Source of the DNA: Acidobacteriota bacterium
GTDB taxonomy: Bacteria > Acidobacteriota > Vicinamibacteria > Vicinamibacterales > SCN-69-37
DNA: 37,198 nt
Direction of reading: 5' to 3'
NCBI GenBank assembly: GCA_013203475.1
Contig: JABMNV010000259.1
Coordinates: 1-37,198, forward strand
Positions 17,048-25,344 of this stretch are shown piece by piece. The position numbers and the translations under genes are program-made. The notes beneath the pieces are model-generated. The model made no database searches, was not told where the DNA came from, and saw only the letters and a program-made list of their open reading frames with translations. The stretch's first letter is position 1. Each line of letters opens with the position of its first letter.

Positions 17048-18595
17048 TCACTCGGCCCACCGCTGGGCGGCCTCATGCCGCGCCCGCCGATACACTTTGA
17101 CATACTCACGGGCCGACGGTGCCCACGAGTGATCGGCCTTCATGCCCGCCCGAACCAAATCGGCCCATCGATCCGCGCGCCGATACACCCGAAGGGCCTG
17201 CCGCAGGGTTCCGACCAACGCCTCGGGCGTCGCGTCCTTGAACTTGAACCCATTGGCTCGTTTCGCCCTTGGGCCGTACTGCCGAACCGTATCGTCGAGT
17301 CCCCCAACCGCGCGCACCACCGGCACCGTGCCGTACCGAAGGCTGTACATCTGGTTCAGTCCGCACGGCTCAAACCGCGACGGCATCAAGAACAGATCGG
17401 CACCGCCTTCCACCAAATGGGCTAGTCCCTCATCAAAGCCAATCCGCACCGCCATCCGGCTGGGAAACCGACGGGCCAACGCCTGGAATCCCCGCTCATA
17501 CTCGGCGTCGCCGCTCCCCACCACCACCCAGGTCGCGTCCAACTCCATCAGCGTGTCCGCGGCCGCCAACACCACATCAAACCCTTTTTGCTCCACAAGC
17601 CTCGACACAATGCCAATCACGGGCCTGTCAATCGCGTCATCGCCGACCGGTAACCCAAATGTCTCAAGGAGCACCCGTTTCGTTACGCGCTTACCTGCCA
17701 GGTCCTCTGAACTGTAGTGCGCTGGCAACTGTGGGTCTGATGCCGGATCCCATACAGAGGTGTCGATGCCATTGAGGATACCCACATACCGGTCGCTCAA
17801 CCCCCGCAGTACTCCGTCAAAACCAAACCCAAGCTCGGCCTGCGTCGTCTCGATGGCATACGACGGGCTGACAGTCGTCACCACGTCGGCAGACGCCACA
17901 CCGCACTTGAGATAGCTCAAGTGGCCCCAGAACTCGCCCACATCCATGGTGAAGAGATCCCAGCTCAGGCCCAGCCGGTCAATCACTTCCTTTGGAAACA
18001 GACCTTGGAACGCCAGGTTATGAATCGTAAGGACCAACCCGGCCCGAGCGACCCGGGTCCAGCGAGCCGGCTGTTGTCGAATGAGCGAAGGAACCAGGCC
18101 AGCTTGCCAGTCGTGGGCATGGACAATGTCGATCCGTCCGCCGTCCAGATCCTGCTGGGCAAAGTCGAGGGCGGCATGGGCAAGACCCGCAAACCGCTCG
18201 GCGTTGTCGGCGTAGTCTGTGCCACCAATGGCATACAGCCCGTCGCGATCGAACCACTCGGGCATGTCGACACCCACCACCCGACGTGACGGGCTGAGCG
18301 ACACGATCTGCAGCGCGCCATGCCACGTGCGAGAACCAAACGTGAGCGTGAGAGGGCGTCGTTCACCCTCCGGGAAATCACTCCCCCGATGGAGCGGCAG
18401 GACGGTGGTGACCCGGTGGCCGAGCGACTCCAGTGCGGAGGGAAGTGCTGATGCGACGTCTGCCAAGCCACCTGTTTTTGACCAAGGGGCAACTTCCGAC
18501 GCCACATGCAATACGCCGAGTCGAGGCGTGCGGCCCGCCAGAGTTTTACGGGGACGACTATCGTTCAACGAGTGCGGCACCGCCCACCGGTCCAT
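17048..18595 (-). CDS. glgA: Glycogen synthase (ADP-glucose), GT5
   Basis: About 515 aa. GlgA extends alpha-1,4-glucan chains using ADP-glucose. Motifs: the KTGGLADV substrate loop near the N-terminus, HNLAFQG, GILNGIDTSVWDP at the domain linker, IVSRLVEQKGFD, and MPSRFEPCGLNQMYSLRYGTVPVVRAVGGLDDTV in the C-terminal Rossmann domain. The true start is uncertain. The ORF opens at 18667, the ATG at 18595 lacks a clear Shine-Dalgarno, and a TTG at 18568 would give a product starting nearer the conserved VLHVASEVAPW. All candidates overlap the end of the carboxypeptidase gene. No other glg gene lies in the window. Confidence 0.93.
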   Translation of the reverse strand: MDRWAVPHSLNDSRPRKTLAGRTPRLGVLHVASEVAPWSKTGGLADVASALPSALESLGHRVTTVLPLHRGSDFPEGERRPLTLTFGSRTWHGALQIVSLSPSRRVVGVDMPEWFDRDGLYAIGGTDYADNAERFAGLAHAALDFAQQDLDGGRIDIVHAHDWQAGLVPSLIRQQPARWTRVARAGLVLTIHNLAFQGLFPKEVIDRLGLSWDLFTMDVGEFWGHLSYLKCGVASADVVTTVSPSYAIETTQAELGFGFDGVLRGLSDRYVGILNGIDTSVWDPASDPQLPAHYSSEDLAGKRVTKRVLLETFGLPVGDDAIDRPVIGIVSRLVEQKGFDVVLAAADTLMELDATWVVVGSGDAEYERGFQALARRFPSRMAVRIGFDEGLAHLVEGGADLFLMPSRFEPCGLNQMYSLRYGTVPVVRAVGGLDDTVRQYGPRAKRANGFKFKDATPEALVGTLRQALRVYRRADRWADLVRAGMKADHSWAPSAREYVKVYRRARHEAAQRWAE

Positions 18596-19604
18596 TGGTG
18601 CGGCCGACCACCCAATTGAAGAGGTGACGGGCCTCCGCGAAGCGGATCGTGCTTGACGACGCCCCAAGGACGACCACGGCCACCTGGCTGCCGTGCGGAA
18701 TCTGTATCAGGGTCGCCAAGCAGTACCCGGCCTTCCTGATAAACCCCGTCTTGCCCGCAACAACATCGACCCCAGTGCCCAGGAGCCTGTTCGTGCTCTT
18801 GATCTTGACCGTGCGGCGATTGGTGTGCACCTCGTAGGAGGTCTTGCGCATGACAGAAGCGAGTTGCTCGTTCTGACTGGCAAACGCGATCAAATGAGAC
18901 AAGTCGTAGGCCGACGAGACATTCCTGGCATCTAGGCCGGACGGGTCGGCATAGTGGCTGCTGGTCAACCCCAACTGCATCGCCATCTGGTTCATCCGGA
19001 CGAGGAACGCCTTGGTCCCACCTTCCGCGGTCCGAGCCAGCACCCGCGCTGCGCCGTTGTCAGACGCGATCAACGTCAGATGCAGGACATCCCCCAAGGC
19101 GATGGACTCACCCGAGCGCAGATAGGTCACCGACGCGTTCCGAACATCAGACGCCACAACCTTGACCTTCCGGTTCAAGTCGGGCTCATCGGCAAGGAAC
19201 GTCACCGCGGTCATCAATTTCGTCAGACTGGCAATGGGTCGCTGATCGTGAGAGTTTTCCTCCCACAAGACCTCGTTGGTCTGGGGATTGAACACAATCG
19301 CCGCCGCCGCGCGGACATCGGGGATCAGGTTACCGAGCATGTCCTTCTTGAACAGGGGCTTGTCGGAAGCCCGTTGCGTCGGACTCGACGACCGCGCTGT
19401 GGCATCAGCCGTCGCGCGAGCTCTCGCCACCTCAGTGCGCGTCGTCATGCGAATCGGCGTTGCCGCTGTGGCCAAAGATGTCTGCGCCGGCTCCTCAGCG
19501 GACATCGCGTGTGGCGTCCCACCAAATGCAGACACCAACAAGGCGATCGCCAACACGACAATTCGGCGCCGCACGGTTCGATTCAGTCGGCTCTGTACAA
19601 ACAC
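18558..19604 (-). CDS. D-alanyl-D-alanine carboxypeptidase/endopeptidase, peptidase S11 family
   Basis: 348 aa, an exported penicillin-binding protein that trims or cuts peptidoglycan stem peptides. A signal segment (RRRIVVLAIALLVSAFGG, about 13-30) is followed by a Thr/Ala/Arg-rich linker and the S11 catalytic domain, with SLTK at 126-129, SDN at 181-183 and KTG at 285-287. No long C-terminal membrane-anchoring domain is seen, so it resembles the PbpG/DacD-like short form. I choose the GTG at 19604, because GGAGG lies 7 nt upstream and the signal peptide then starts directly; the ORF-track start at 19751 is unlikely. The C-terminal end overlaps the probable glgA start. Confidence 0.92.
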   Translation of the reverse strand: MFVQSRLNRTVRRRIVVLAIALLVSAFGGTPHAMSAEEPAQTSLATAATPIRMTTRTEVARARATADATARSSSPTQRASDKPLFKKDMLGNLIPDVRAAAAIVFNPQTNEVLWEENSHDQRPIASLTKLMTAVTFLADEPDLNRKVKVVASDVRNASVTYLRSGESIALGDVLHLTLIASDNGAARVLARTAEGGTKAFLVRMNQMAMQLGLTSSHYADPSGLDARNVSSAYDLSHLIAFASQNEQLASVMRKTSYEVHTNRRTVKIKSTNRLLGTGVDVVAGKTGFIRKAGYCLATLIQIPHGSQVAVVVLGASSSTIRFAEARHLFNWVVGRTNGPVGGAALVER

Positions 19605-19691
19605 TCTGTTCCCTCCGGCGACTCCTCGTGAGGAGCCTCCGACCTGAGCGACACACACCCACCCCTGCGCGACAAGGCCAGGATTGGGCCG

Positions 19692-19705
19692 GATGGTACC
19701 ATCCC
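19692..19705. promoter_or_regulatory. 14-bp perfect palindrome, candidate operator
   Basis: GGATGGTACCATCC is a perfect inverted repeat in the 185-bp divergent region between the S11 peptidase and the membrane-protein gene. A second GGTACC core lies 34 bp downstream (19726-19731). The size and symmetry fit a dimeric repressor site. No regulator is encoded next to it, so this is inference only. Confidence 0.35.
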
Positions 19706-19789
19706 AACTTCTGATTCCGCAACAGGTACCAGCCTCGTGTAGTATCGGCACACGTCCGGTCCGGCTTCAGTCACGATCACATATTCGCC

Positions 19790-20416
19790 ATGCCCGATAC
19801 CTACGCGCAGCCACCAGACCCCACCAAGCACCGCGAACGCGTTGAGGAGTTTCGTGCCTTGCGAGCCACGATTCGCGAGCGGGGCTCGTGCCGCGTCGTG
19901 CTGGCGGTAGCCGGCCTCTCGATTTGGGCACTCCTCCATCTCGCCATCCAGATATGGCTGCCAACGCCCGTGACATTCCTGGTGGCATTGCTCGTGCTGG
20001 CGGCGGCGTTCGAAGCCGTATTCGCCCTCCACGTCGGCGTGGAGCGCATTGGTCGTTACCTGGAAGCCGCCTACGAAGCCACCGACAAGAACGCCAAGAA
20101 CCAGGTGAGCGACGACCCGGGCCCCGGCTGGGAACATGCGGCGCATGCGTTCGGGGCGCTGTCGGGAGACGCTGCCGGCCGCGTCGATCCGCTGTTTGGC
20201 GTTCTGTTTGTGTCAGCGACACTCCTGAACGTCGTTCCGGTCGTCCTGATGACGTTGGGAACGGGCGGCCCAGGGGCAGGCCCCCTCTCTGAGCTCGCCC
20301 TCTATGGAGGGCTTCATCTTGCCGTGATTGTCCGCATCGCCCGGGCGCGACGGTTTGCCGGCCGTCAACGCGACCAGGAGTTGGACATCTTCACGAAGCT
20401 CACGCGGCGCGACTGA
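19790..20416 (+). CDS. Hypothetical multi-pass membrane protein
   Basis: 208 aa, not recognised. Four hydrophobic segments are visible at about residues 34-56, 60-80, 138-158 and 166-184. They are separated by a polar, charged loop between the second and third (RIGRYLEAAYEATDKNAKNQVSDDPG). The N-terminus is charged, and the C-terminus is basic and cytoplasmic in character (RARRFAGRQRDQELD). It has no enzymatic motif. It stands alone, diverging from the S11 peptidase gene across a region with a palindrome. The codon pattern and composition match the neighbours, and the frame is clean from the ATG at 19790, so it is very likely a true gene. Confidence 0.75.
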   Translation: MPDTYAQPPDPTKHRERVEEFRALRATIRERGSCRVVLAVAGLSIWALLHLAIQIWLPTPVTFLVALLVLAAAFEAVFALHVGVERIGRYLEAAYEATDKNAKNQVSDDPGPGWEHAAHAFGALSGDAAGRVDPLFGVLFVSATLLNVVPVVLMTLGTGGPGAGPLSELALYGGLHLAVIVRIARARRFAGRQRDQELDIFTKLTRRD

Positions 20417-20560
20417 CCCTGCTCACCAATCCAATAGGTTGGCGGCAGGAATCCAATTCCTAGCTCAAATCAACACAGCCGGACCCGATGCTCGTGCTCG
20501 TACTGGAGTCGATCGGTAGATCCGCCGATTATCTCTAGGGAAACTCAAGATGTGTTGCGC

Positions 20561-20603
20561 GGCCGGACATGACAGACCGGCCACAAACCGGGCACGCGGT
20601 TTG
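20561..20603 (+). promoter_or_regulatory. Two tandem hairpins in the leader of the small Cys ORF
   Basis: GGCCGG-N10-CCGGCC (20561-20582) is followed immediately by CAAACCG-N6-CGGTTTG (20584-20603). An A-rich stretch and then AAGGAGGT come before the ATG at 20644. The rest of the 227-bp gap (20417-20643) holds only a small inverted repeat, AGGAAT-CCA-ATTCCT (20447-20461). The hairpins could be a structured leader or paired operators. They match no riboswitch class that I know. Confidence 0.4.
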
Positions 20604-20643
20604 CAAGGACAAATATCGAAAGGCATTTAAGGAGGTCATTGCC

Positions 20644-20850
20644 ATGAGCTTGGTCAGATTGTTAGGGTTCACGACGCTGACCTGTGGGTGCGTCACCGGT
20701 CGGTATCGGGACATCGGTTCCAACCGGGAAGTCACCTACATCGAGGAGAAAGGCACAGAGTGTGCGTCCTCGGGCCACGCCAGGAATCAACCCGTGAGCG
20801 CCGAAAGAGTCGCGCATGGATTTGCTCCCGCCGTGGCGGTTCGCGCGTAA
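20644..20850 (+). CDS. Small Cys-containing protein of unknown function
   Basis: A 68-aa ORF starting MSLVRLLGFTTLTCGCVTGRYRDI. A textbook Shine-Dalgarno, AAGGAGGT, lies 7 nt before the ATG at 20644; the ORF-track start at 20569 lacks one. It has a CxC pair at residues 14-16 and a third cysteine near 41 (KGTECASSGH), together with His and charged residues, so metal binding is possible but unproven. There is no convincing signal peptide. The ribosome-binding site is the strongest in the window, which argues for real, perhaps abundant, expression. It sits alone between a membrane protein and a DNA methyltransferase. I do not recognise a described family. Confidence 0.6.
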   Translation: MSLVRLLGFTTLTCGCVTGRYRDIGSNREVTYIEEKGTECASSGHARNQPVSAERVAHGFAPAVAVRA

Positions 20851-20905
20851 TAGTTTCGCCGGGGTACTGTACTTCTTGCCCTGAACAGCCGAGAAGCCTT
20901 GTTAT

Positions 20906-21901
20906 ATGGCTCTCGCGCTTCGCTCCACACGCCCGGTCAGGCCCGCGACATCGCGCGCCAGACCGACATCCGGATCCAACCGCCCCGTCACGCTGCCAGG
21001 CTCACGCCTGGGTCCCAAGCCGGTCTCGCGAAGCTTGGCCAGCCAACGCCGCCCTCGATACGAATTCCAGATCGGGCGCTCAACATTCCGCTTCTACCAC
21101 GGTGACTGTCTCTCGGTGTTGCCGGCGCTTGAACGTGGCTCCATCGACGCCATCGTGACGTCGCCGCCATACAACATCGGCATCAAATACCGCACGTACG
21201 AGGATGACTTGCCGCGCGGCGAGTACCTTGCCTGGACCGACCAATGGCTCCGTGCCGCCTCCCGGGTGTGCAGACCCCAGGCATCACTGTTCCTGAATGT
21301 CGGAGCCAAACCCACAGACCCGTGGATCCCTTTGGAAGTAGCCCAGGTGGCGCGCCACTGTTTCAAGCTGCAAAACACCATTCATTGGGTTAAGTCGATC
21401 GCCATCGACCGCGAGTCAACCAGCGGTGCCCTGGGACTCGAGCGAGATGTCGCGGTGGGCCACTACAAACCCATCAATAGCGAACGCTTTGTGAACGACT
21501 GCCACGAATTCATCTTCCATTTCACGCCGACGGGGCGCACGCCTCTCGATCGCCGCGCGGTTGGAGTGCCGTATCAGGACAAATCGAATGCCGCTCGGTG
21601 GGCCACCGGCGGCGACGGCAAGCGCTGCCGCGGCAACACGTGGTTCATTCCGTACGAGACCATCCAGAGCCGCGATCGCGACCGTCCGCACCCGGCCTCC
21701 TTCCCCGCCAAGATCCCGGAGCAGTGCTTCCGCCTCCACGGTCTCTCACGGCTCACCACCGTGCTCGACCCCTTCCTGGGCCTGGGCAATACGGCCATCG
21801 CCGCCGGCCGTCTTGGCCTGAACTTTGTCGGGGTTGAGCTCGATGAGCACTATCTGGCCGAGGCCGTCTCGCGGGTCAAAGAGGCGCTCGACCCGAAATA
21901 G
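20906..21901 (+). CDS. Orphan site-specific DNA methyltransferase (beta class, N4-cytosine or N6-adenine)
   Basis: 331 aa. The catalytic motif IV TSPPYNIG (SPPY at 86-89) comes first. The SAM-binding motif I DPFLGLGNTAIAAGRLGLNFVGVELDE comes at the C-terminus, giving the beta-class motif order. SPPY is most common in N4-cytosine enzymes but also occurs in N6-adenine ones, so the modified base is open. The 55 or so residues before YEFQIGRSTFRFYHGDCL are basic and low in complexity. The real start may therefore lie downstream of 20906, for instance at an in-frame TTG near 21034. No restriction endonuclease gene flanks it, so a regulatory or solitary role is likely. It ends before a terminator shared with the converging TonB receptor gene. 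Confidence 0.88.
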   Translation: MALALRSTRPVRPATSRARPTSGSNRPVTLPGSRLGPKPVSRSLASQRRPRYEFQIGRSTFRFYHGDCLSVLPALERGSIDAIVTSPPYNIGIKYRTYEDDLPRGEYLAWTDQWLRAASRVCRPQASLFLNVGAKPTDPWIPLEVAQVARHCFKLQNTIHWVKSIAIDRESTSGALGLERDVAVGHYKPINSERFVNDCHEFIFHFTPTGRTPLDRRAVGVPYQDKSNAARWATGGDGKRCRGNTWFIPYETIQSRDRDRPHPASFPAKIPEQCFRLHGLSRLTTVLDPFLGLGNTAIAAGRLGLNFVGVELDEHYLAEAVSRVKEALDPK

Positions 21902-21931
21902 AACGGGCGCGACCTCCAACCCCAAAAAAAG

Positions 21932-21965
21932 AACGGCCCGGCCAGCGAACGCTGACCGGGCCGTT
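21932..21965 (-). terminator. Rho-independent terminator for the TonB receptor gene
   Basis: AACGGCCCGG...CCGGGCCGTT forms a 10-bp GC-rich stem extended by a near-match inner stem (CAGCG/CGCTG). On the minus strand it is followed by CTTTTTTT, giving a strong intrinsic terminator 25 nt after the receptor stop. On the plus strand only TTTGTGTG follows, so it may work weakly for the methyltransferase gene as well. Confidence 0.85.
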
Positions 21966-21989
21966 TGTGTGTGCGAGCCGCCTACGGTC

Positions 21990-24900
21990 TTAGAACCGGA
22001 GTCGGCCGCCGAGTTGCATCTGCCACCGCGAGCGGAGGTCGTCCCGGTTGTACCGCCGGAACGACGACCCTGTCAGGAAGCCGATGTTGTAGTTGGTGAT
22101 CTGCCCACCGGACACCGTCGCGGTCACGGGTGAGATGGAGTTGAACGTGGCGTACTGCTGAATGCCCTTCCCGGAATCAATCAGGTTGAGCACATTCAGG
22201 ATGTCGAGCGTGATTTCAGCCTTCACCCGCTGGAACGGCAGGGCCACGTTCAGGCGGAAGTCGAGCTGATTGCTCCAGGGCGCGCGGCACACGTTGCGGG
22301 GAATGATCTGCCCGATGTATTCGGCGAGGCAGCCCCCGTCCTCCTGGAGGAAGTTCGTCAGATCCTGATACGTGCCACCGGTGAACGACACCTCGCTCGC
22401 GCTCGCTGGAATGTAGAGCAGGTCGCTCGTACGGCCATCACCGTTCACGTCATTGAAAAACCGAAGGGTGTAGGGGCGCCCCGACTGTCCCGAGTAGTAC
22501 ATCGACGCAGTCGCGGTCGAACCTCCGAACAGGCCGAACTGGTACGACGAAGACATCGTGATCCGGTGTCCCGGGTCATAGACCGACGTCGAGAGCGGCA
22601 AGTTGTTCGCGTCCCCCGGAGTCAAGGCGTTGCCCCAGTTTGACGCGGCCTGACTCGACGTGCCGTCCGTGATGCTCTTGGACTGGCCGTAGAGATAAGA
22701 CGCGTTGAGGAACCACCCATTGCTGAAGGGACGACGGACCTCGACCAGTCCGCTCCACGTGGAACCCTCACTCGAATTCGAGAGCAGAATCACGTCGCTG
22801 AACGACGAGTCCTTGGAACCAAAGTAGGGACGGTTACCCAGCGTCTGCGTGCCTGTCTGCACTTTGTTCAGGTTCTGATATCGGATGTCCTCAATGTTCC
22901 GCGTGAAGAGGAACTCGGTAGATCCCACCAAGCCCCAGGGCAAGTTGGTGTCATATGCCAGGTTGCCGCGCAGCAGTGTCGGGTACTTGTAGTCCGGATC
23001 AATCAGGTCGATCTCGTTCGTGAACCCACGACCAAACGCACCCGTCACCGTCGTCGGCTGCGCGAGCGCATTCGCCACGAACGGAATCTGGTTGGCGTTG
23101 TTGTTCGAGGCGCCTATCCGCTGGAACTCAAGGCCCGTGTTGCTGTACTGGTTCGACAGCCACACGTACGGTGTGCGGCCCGAGAACATGCCAATGCCGC
23201 CTCGGATCTGCTTTTCGCCGTCGGAGTTGAGATCCCAGTTGAAACCAACACGGGGCGAATACCGTACGCCACCGGGCGTGGTGTCGGTGGAGTACCCGAA
23301 GTTGGCCTGCGCAGCCGGATTGGCGCTAGGCGTGTCCGGGAAGCTGGGCACATCAATTCGCATGCCCAGAGTCAGCGTCACATTCGGACGCCACCGGAAC
23401 TGGTCCCCGACGTACAGGCCCATCGTGCGCACACCGAACTCGGCGGCGCTCTTGGACGGGTTCACGGCATAGCTATAATCAAACTGCTGCGCCAGCCCCT
23501 GGTCGAACTTGTCGAGCGAGTTGAACGTGTAGGTGCCGAAGTTGTCGCGGATGAACAGGTTCCGGAAATCGAAGAACTCGTTGTGCGTGCCAACCGTGAT
23601 CGTGTGGCTGCCCTTGAGCCACGTGAAGTCATCGTGAATCTCGATGATGTTCTGGTCCAGTTCGTTTGCCGTTGAGAAGTTCTCTCGACCCACGGTGATC
23701 TGCAGCGAACTGGGCAGACGCACCGTCACGCGCGGAAACGGCGTCGTCTCGGTCGGCTGTGCGCCGCGTCGATCCCGCACGCGCGTGTAGGCCACGCGCA
23801 GCTCGTTCACAGCACTGCCGAACGTCGAGTTCAACTGCGCAACCGTGCCATTGGTGGTCGACCGGAAGCGGTAGCCCCCATCTGGCGTGATGTAGCGCGT
23901 CTCGCTCGGGAACGCAATGTCGTTGAGCCCCTTGACGTAGTTGTGACGGAGCGTGAGCCGACTGTTATTCGACAAATTGACATCAATCTTGCCAAGAAAT
24001 TTGTTCGAGTCAGTGGTTCGGCTGAACTCGTCCTTCGCCCCTGGCACGGTGTAGTTGTACTTGCTCTGCAGGATGCTGAAGAAACGATCGACGTCCGCTG
24101 TCGTGCCGCGAAATTCCTGCGCACAGCCCGTGATGCAGAATCCGGTCGGCGTCAACTTACGCCCCCAGTCGGCGTTCGCAAAGAAAAACGCTTTGTTCTC
24201 GACGAGCCGTCCGCCCACGCTGAAGCCGAGCTGCTTATCGCTGAAGTTCGAAATGGGCGTCTTCGAAATGCCGTCGCCGACCCAGCTCTGATTCCGTCCA
24301 AAGTAGAATGCCGTGCCGCTCAGTTGGTTCGTGCCGCTCTTGGTGATGGCGTTGATGCCGCCACCGGAGAAGCCCCCCTGCCTCACGTCATACGGCGAGA
24401 CGACCAGCTGAATCTGCGCGATGGCGTCGAGACTGACCGGTTGCGTTTCCGTCTGACCACCAGGCGTGCCCGTGTTGGCCAAACCGAACAAGTCGTTGTT
24501 GACCGCGCCGTCAATCTGGATGCTGTTGTACCGCTCGTTACGACCCGCCACCGAAATTCCGGCCACGCCGTTGTTGGTGGCGATCGCGCTGAAGTAAGGG
24601 TTCGTGCGCACCACGTCTGTGAGGCTGCGCGAAATGGTTGGCAGTGACTCTTTGATGTCGCTGGAGATGTTCCCACCCGCGCCCGCGCGCAACGTGTCAA
24701 TCGCCGGCGTTTCGGCCGTCACCGTCACCGTTTCGCTGACACTGCTCAGGTCCAACTTGAACACCAGCGAGCGTTCCTCGCCGAGATTCACGATGAGATT
24801 GGCCTGTTCGTTCGCGCGGAAACCAGACATGGTCACGGTCACCGTGTACGGCCCGCCAGCCTGCACATTCAACAGCGTGAAACGGCCATCGGCCGCAACG

Positions 24901-25097
24901 ACGCCTTCGTAGGTCGTGCCCGTCGGCCGGTGCACGGCCACGACGGTCGCCCCCGGCAGTACCCCGCCTTGGGAGTCGACCACCGAGCCAGACAGCACGC
25001 CAGTGGTGACGGTCTGCGCGGTGGCAGGTGCCGACACGACCAGCGCTGCGCACAGCACAAAGCTGAGAAACAGCGTCGTCTTACTTACAAGCTTCAT
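21990..25097 (-). CDS. TonB-dependent outer-membrane receptor, Oar-like with carboxypeptidase-regulatory domain
   Basis: 1035 aa, an outer-membrane beta-barrel typical of Acidobacteriota. A signal peptide ends at about residue 28 (SAPATAQ). Residues of about 30-115 form a carboxypeptidase-regulatory-like beta-sandwich (LSGSVVDSQGGVLPGATVVAV...GRFTLLNVQAGGPYTV). Next come SVSETVTVTAETPAIDT and a plug-like region with FSGGGINAITKSGTNQLSGTAFYFGRN. The barrel ends LGGRLRF, with the terminal Phe needed for outer-membrane insertion. Substrate is unknown; relatives are linked to carbohydrate or peptide uptake, or to adhesion. The ATG at 25097 has GGAG 7 nt upstream. The gene is monocistronic, with its own 247-bp upstream region and a strong terminator. 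Confidence 0.95.
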   Translation of the reverse strand: MKLVSKTTLFLSFVLCAALVVSAPATAQTVTTGVLSGSVVDSQGGVLPGATVVAVHRPTGTTYEGVVAADGRFTLLNVQAGGPYTVTVTMSGFRANEQANLIVNLGEERSLVFKLDLSSVSETVTVTAETPAIDTLRAGAGGNISSDIKESLPTISRSLTDVVRTNPYFSAIATNNGVAGISVAGRNERYNSIQIDGAVNNDLFGLANTGTPGGQTETQPVSLDAIAQIQLVVSPYDVRQGGFSGGGINAITKSGTNQLSGTAFYFGRNQSWVGDGISKTPISNFSDKQLGFSVGGRLVENKAFFFANADWGRKLTPTGFCITGCAQEFRGTTADVDRFFSILQSKYNYTVPGAKDEFSRTTDSNKFLGKIDVNLSNNSRLTLRHNYVKGLNDIAFPSETRYITPDGGYRFRSTTNGTVAQLNSTFGSAVNELRVAYTRVRDRRGAQPTETTPFPRVTVRLPSSLQITVGRENFSTANELDQNIIEIHDDFTWLKGSHTITVGTHNEFFDFRNLFIRDNFGTYTFNSLDKFDQGLAQQFDYSYAVNPSKSAAEFGVRTMGLYVGDQFRWRPNVTLTLGMRIDVPSFPDTPSANPAAQANFGYSTDTTPGGVRYSPRVGFNWDLNSDGEKQIRGGIGMFSGRTPYVWLSNQYSNTGLEFQRIGASNNNANQIPFVANALAQPTTVTGAFGRGFTNEIDLIDPDYKYPTLLRGNLAYDTNLPWGLVGSTEFLFTRNIEDIRYQNLNKVQTGTQTLGNRPYFGSKDSSFSDVILLSNSSEGSTWSGLVEVRRPFSNGWFLNASYLYGQSKSITDGTSSQAASNWGNALTPGDANNLPLSTSVYDPGHRITMSSSYQFGLFGGSTATASMYYSGQSGRPYTLRFFNDVNGDGRTSDLLYIPASASEVSFTGGTYQDLTNFLQEDGGCLAEYIGQIIPRNVCRAPWSNQLDFRLNVALPFQRVKAEITLDILNVLNLIDSGKGIQQYATFNSISPVTATVSGGQITNYNIGFLTGSSFRRYNRDDLRSRWQMQLGGRLRF

Positions 25098-25283
25098 TCC
25101 TAGTCTCCAGTTCCAAATATTAAGAAGTCCAAGTCAACCGTTCCCACACGCAGAACAACGGCAAACGCGACACCGCGCTTCGACGAAATACGAGAAAGTT
25201 ATGAATCGTATCGAACCACGTTGCAACCGCCGAAGCTACGGAAACATCAGATCACAAATCAGGGTGAATCCTGCCCGATCAAA

Positions 25284-25313
25284 CAGGTCCGAGTATAGCG
25301 CGGCTAGGACCTG
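25284..25313 (-). promoter_or_regulatory. Inverted repeat around a candidate -10 upstream of the TonB receptor gene
   Basis: CAGGTCC (25284-25290) and GGACCTG (25307-25313) form a 7-bp inverted repeat with a 16-nt spacer. On the minus strand the spacer contains TATACT (25297-25292), a good -10 match; no convincing -35 is seen. A repressor site over a promoter is one reading, and a weak terminator for the VWFA gene another. The rest of the 247-bp gap (25098-25344) shows only a weak second candidate, TTGCAA-N17-CATAAC. Confidence 0.35.
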
Positions 25314-25344
25314 ACCAGATTACGAACAGGTTAATTCTGAGGCG

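Noticed and set aside
20417-20560. Inverted repeat AGGAAT-CCA-ATTCCT as a transposon end or attachment site
   Set aside because: Only 6-bp arms, with no transposase, integrase or target duplication nearby.
24869-25060. Short ORFs inside the TonB receptor gene on either strand
   Set aside because: All lie within a continuous 1035-aa gene with clear domains and show no independent signals.
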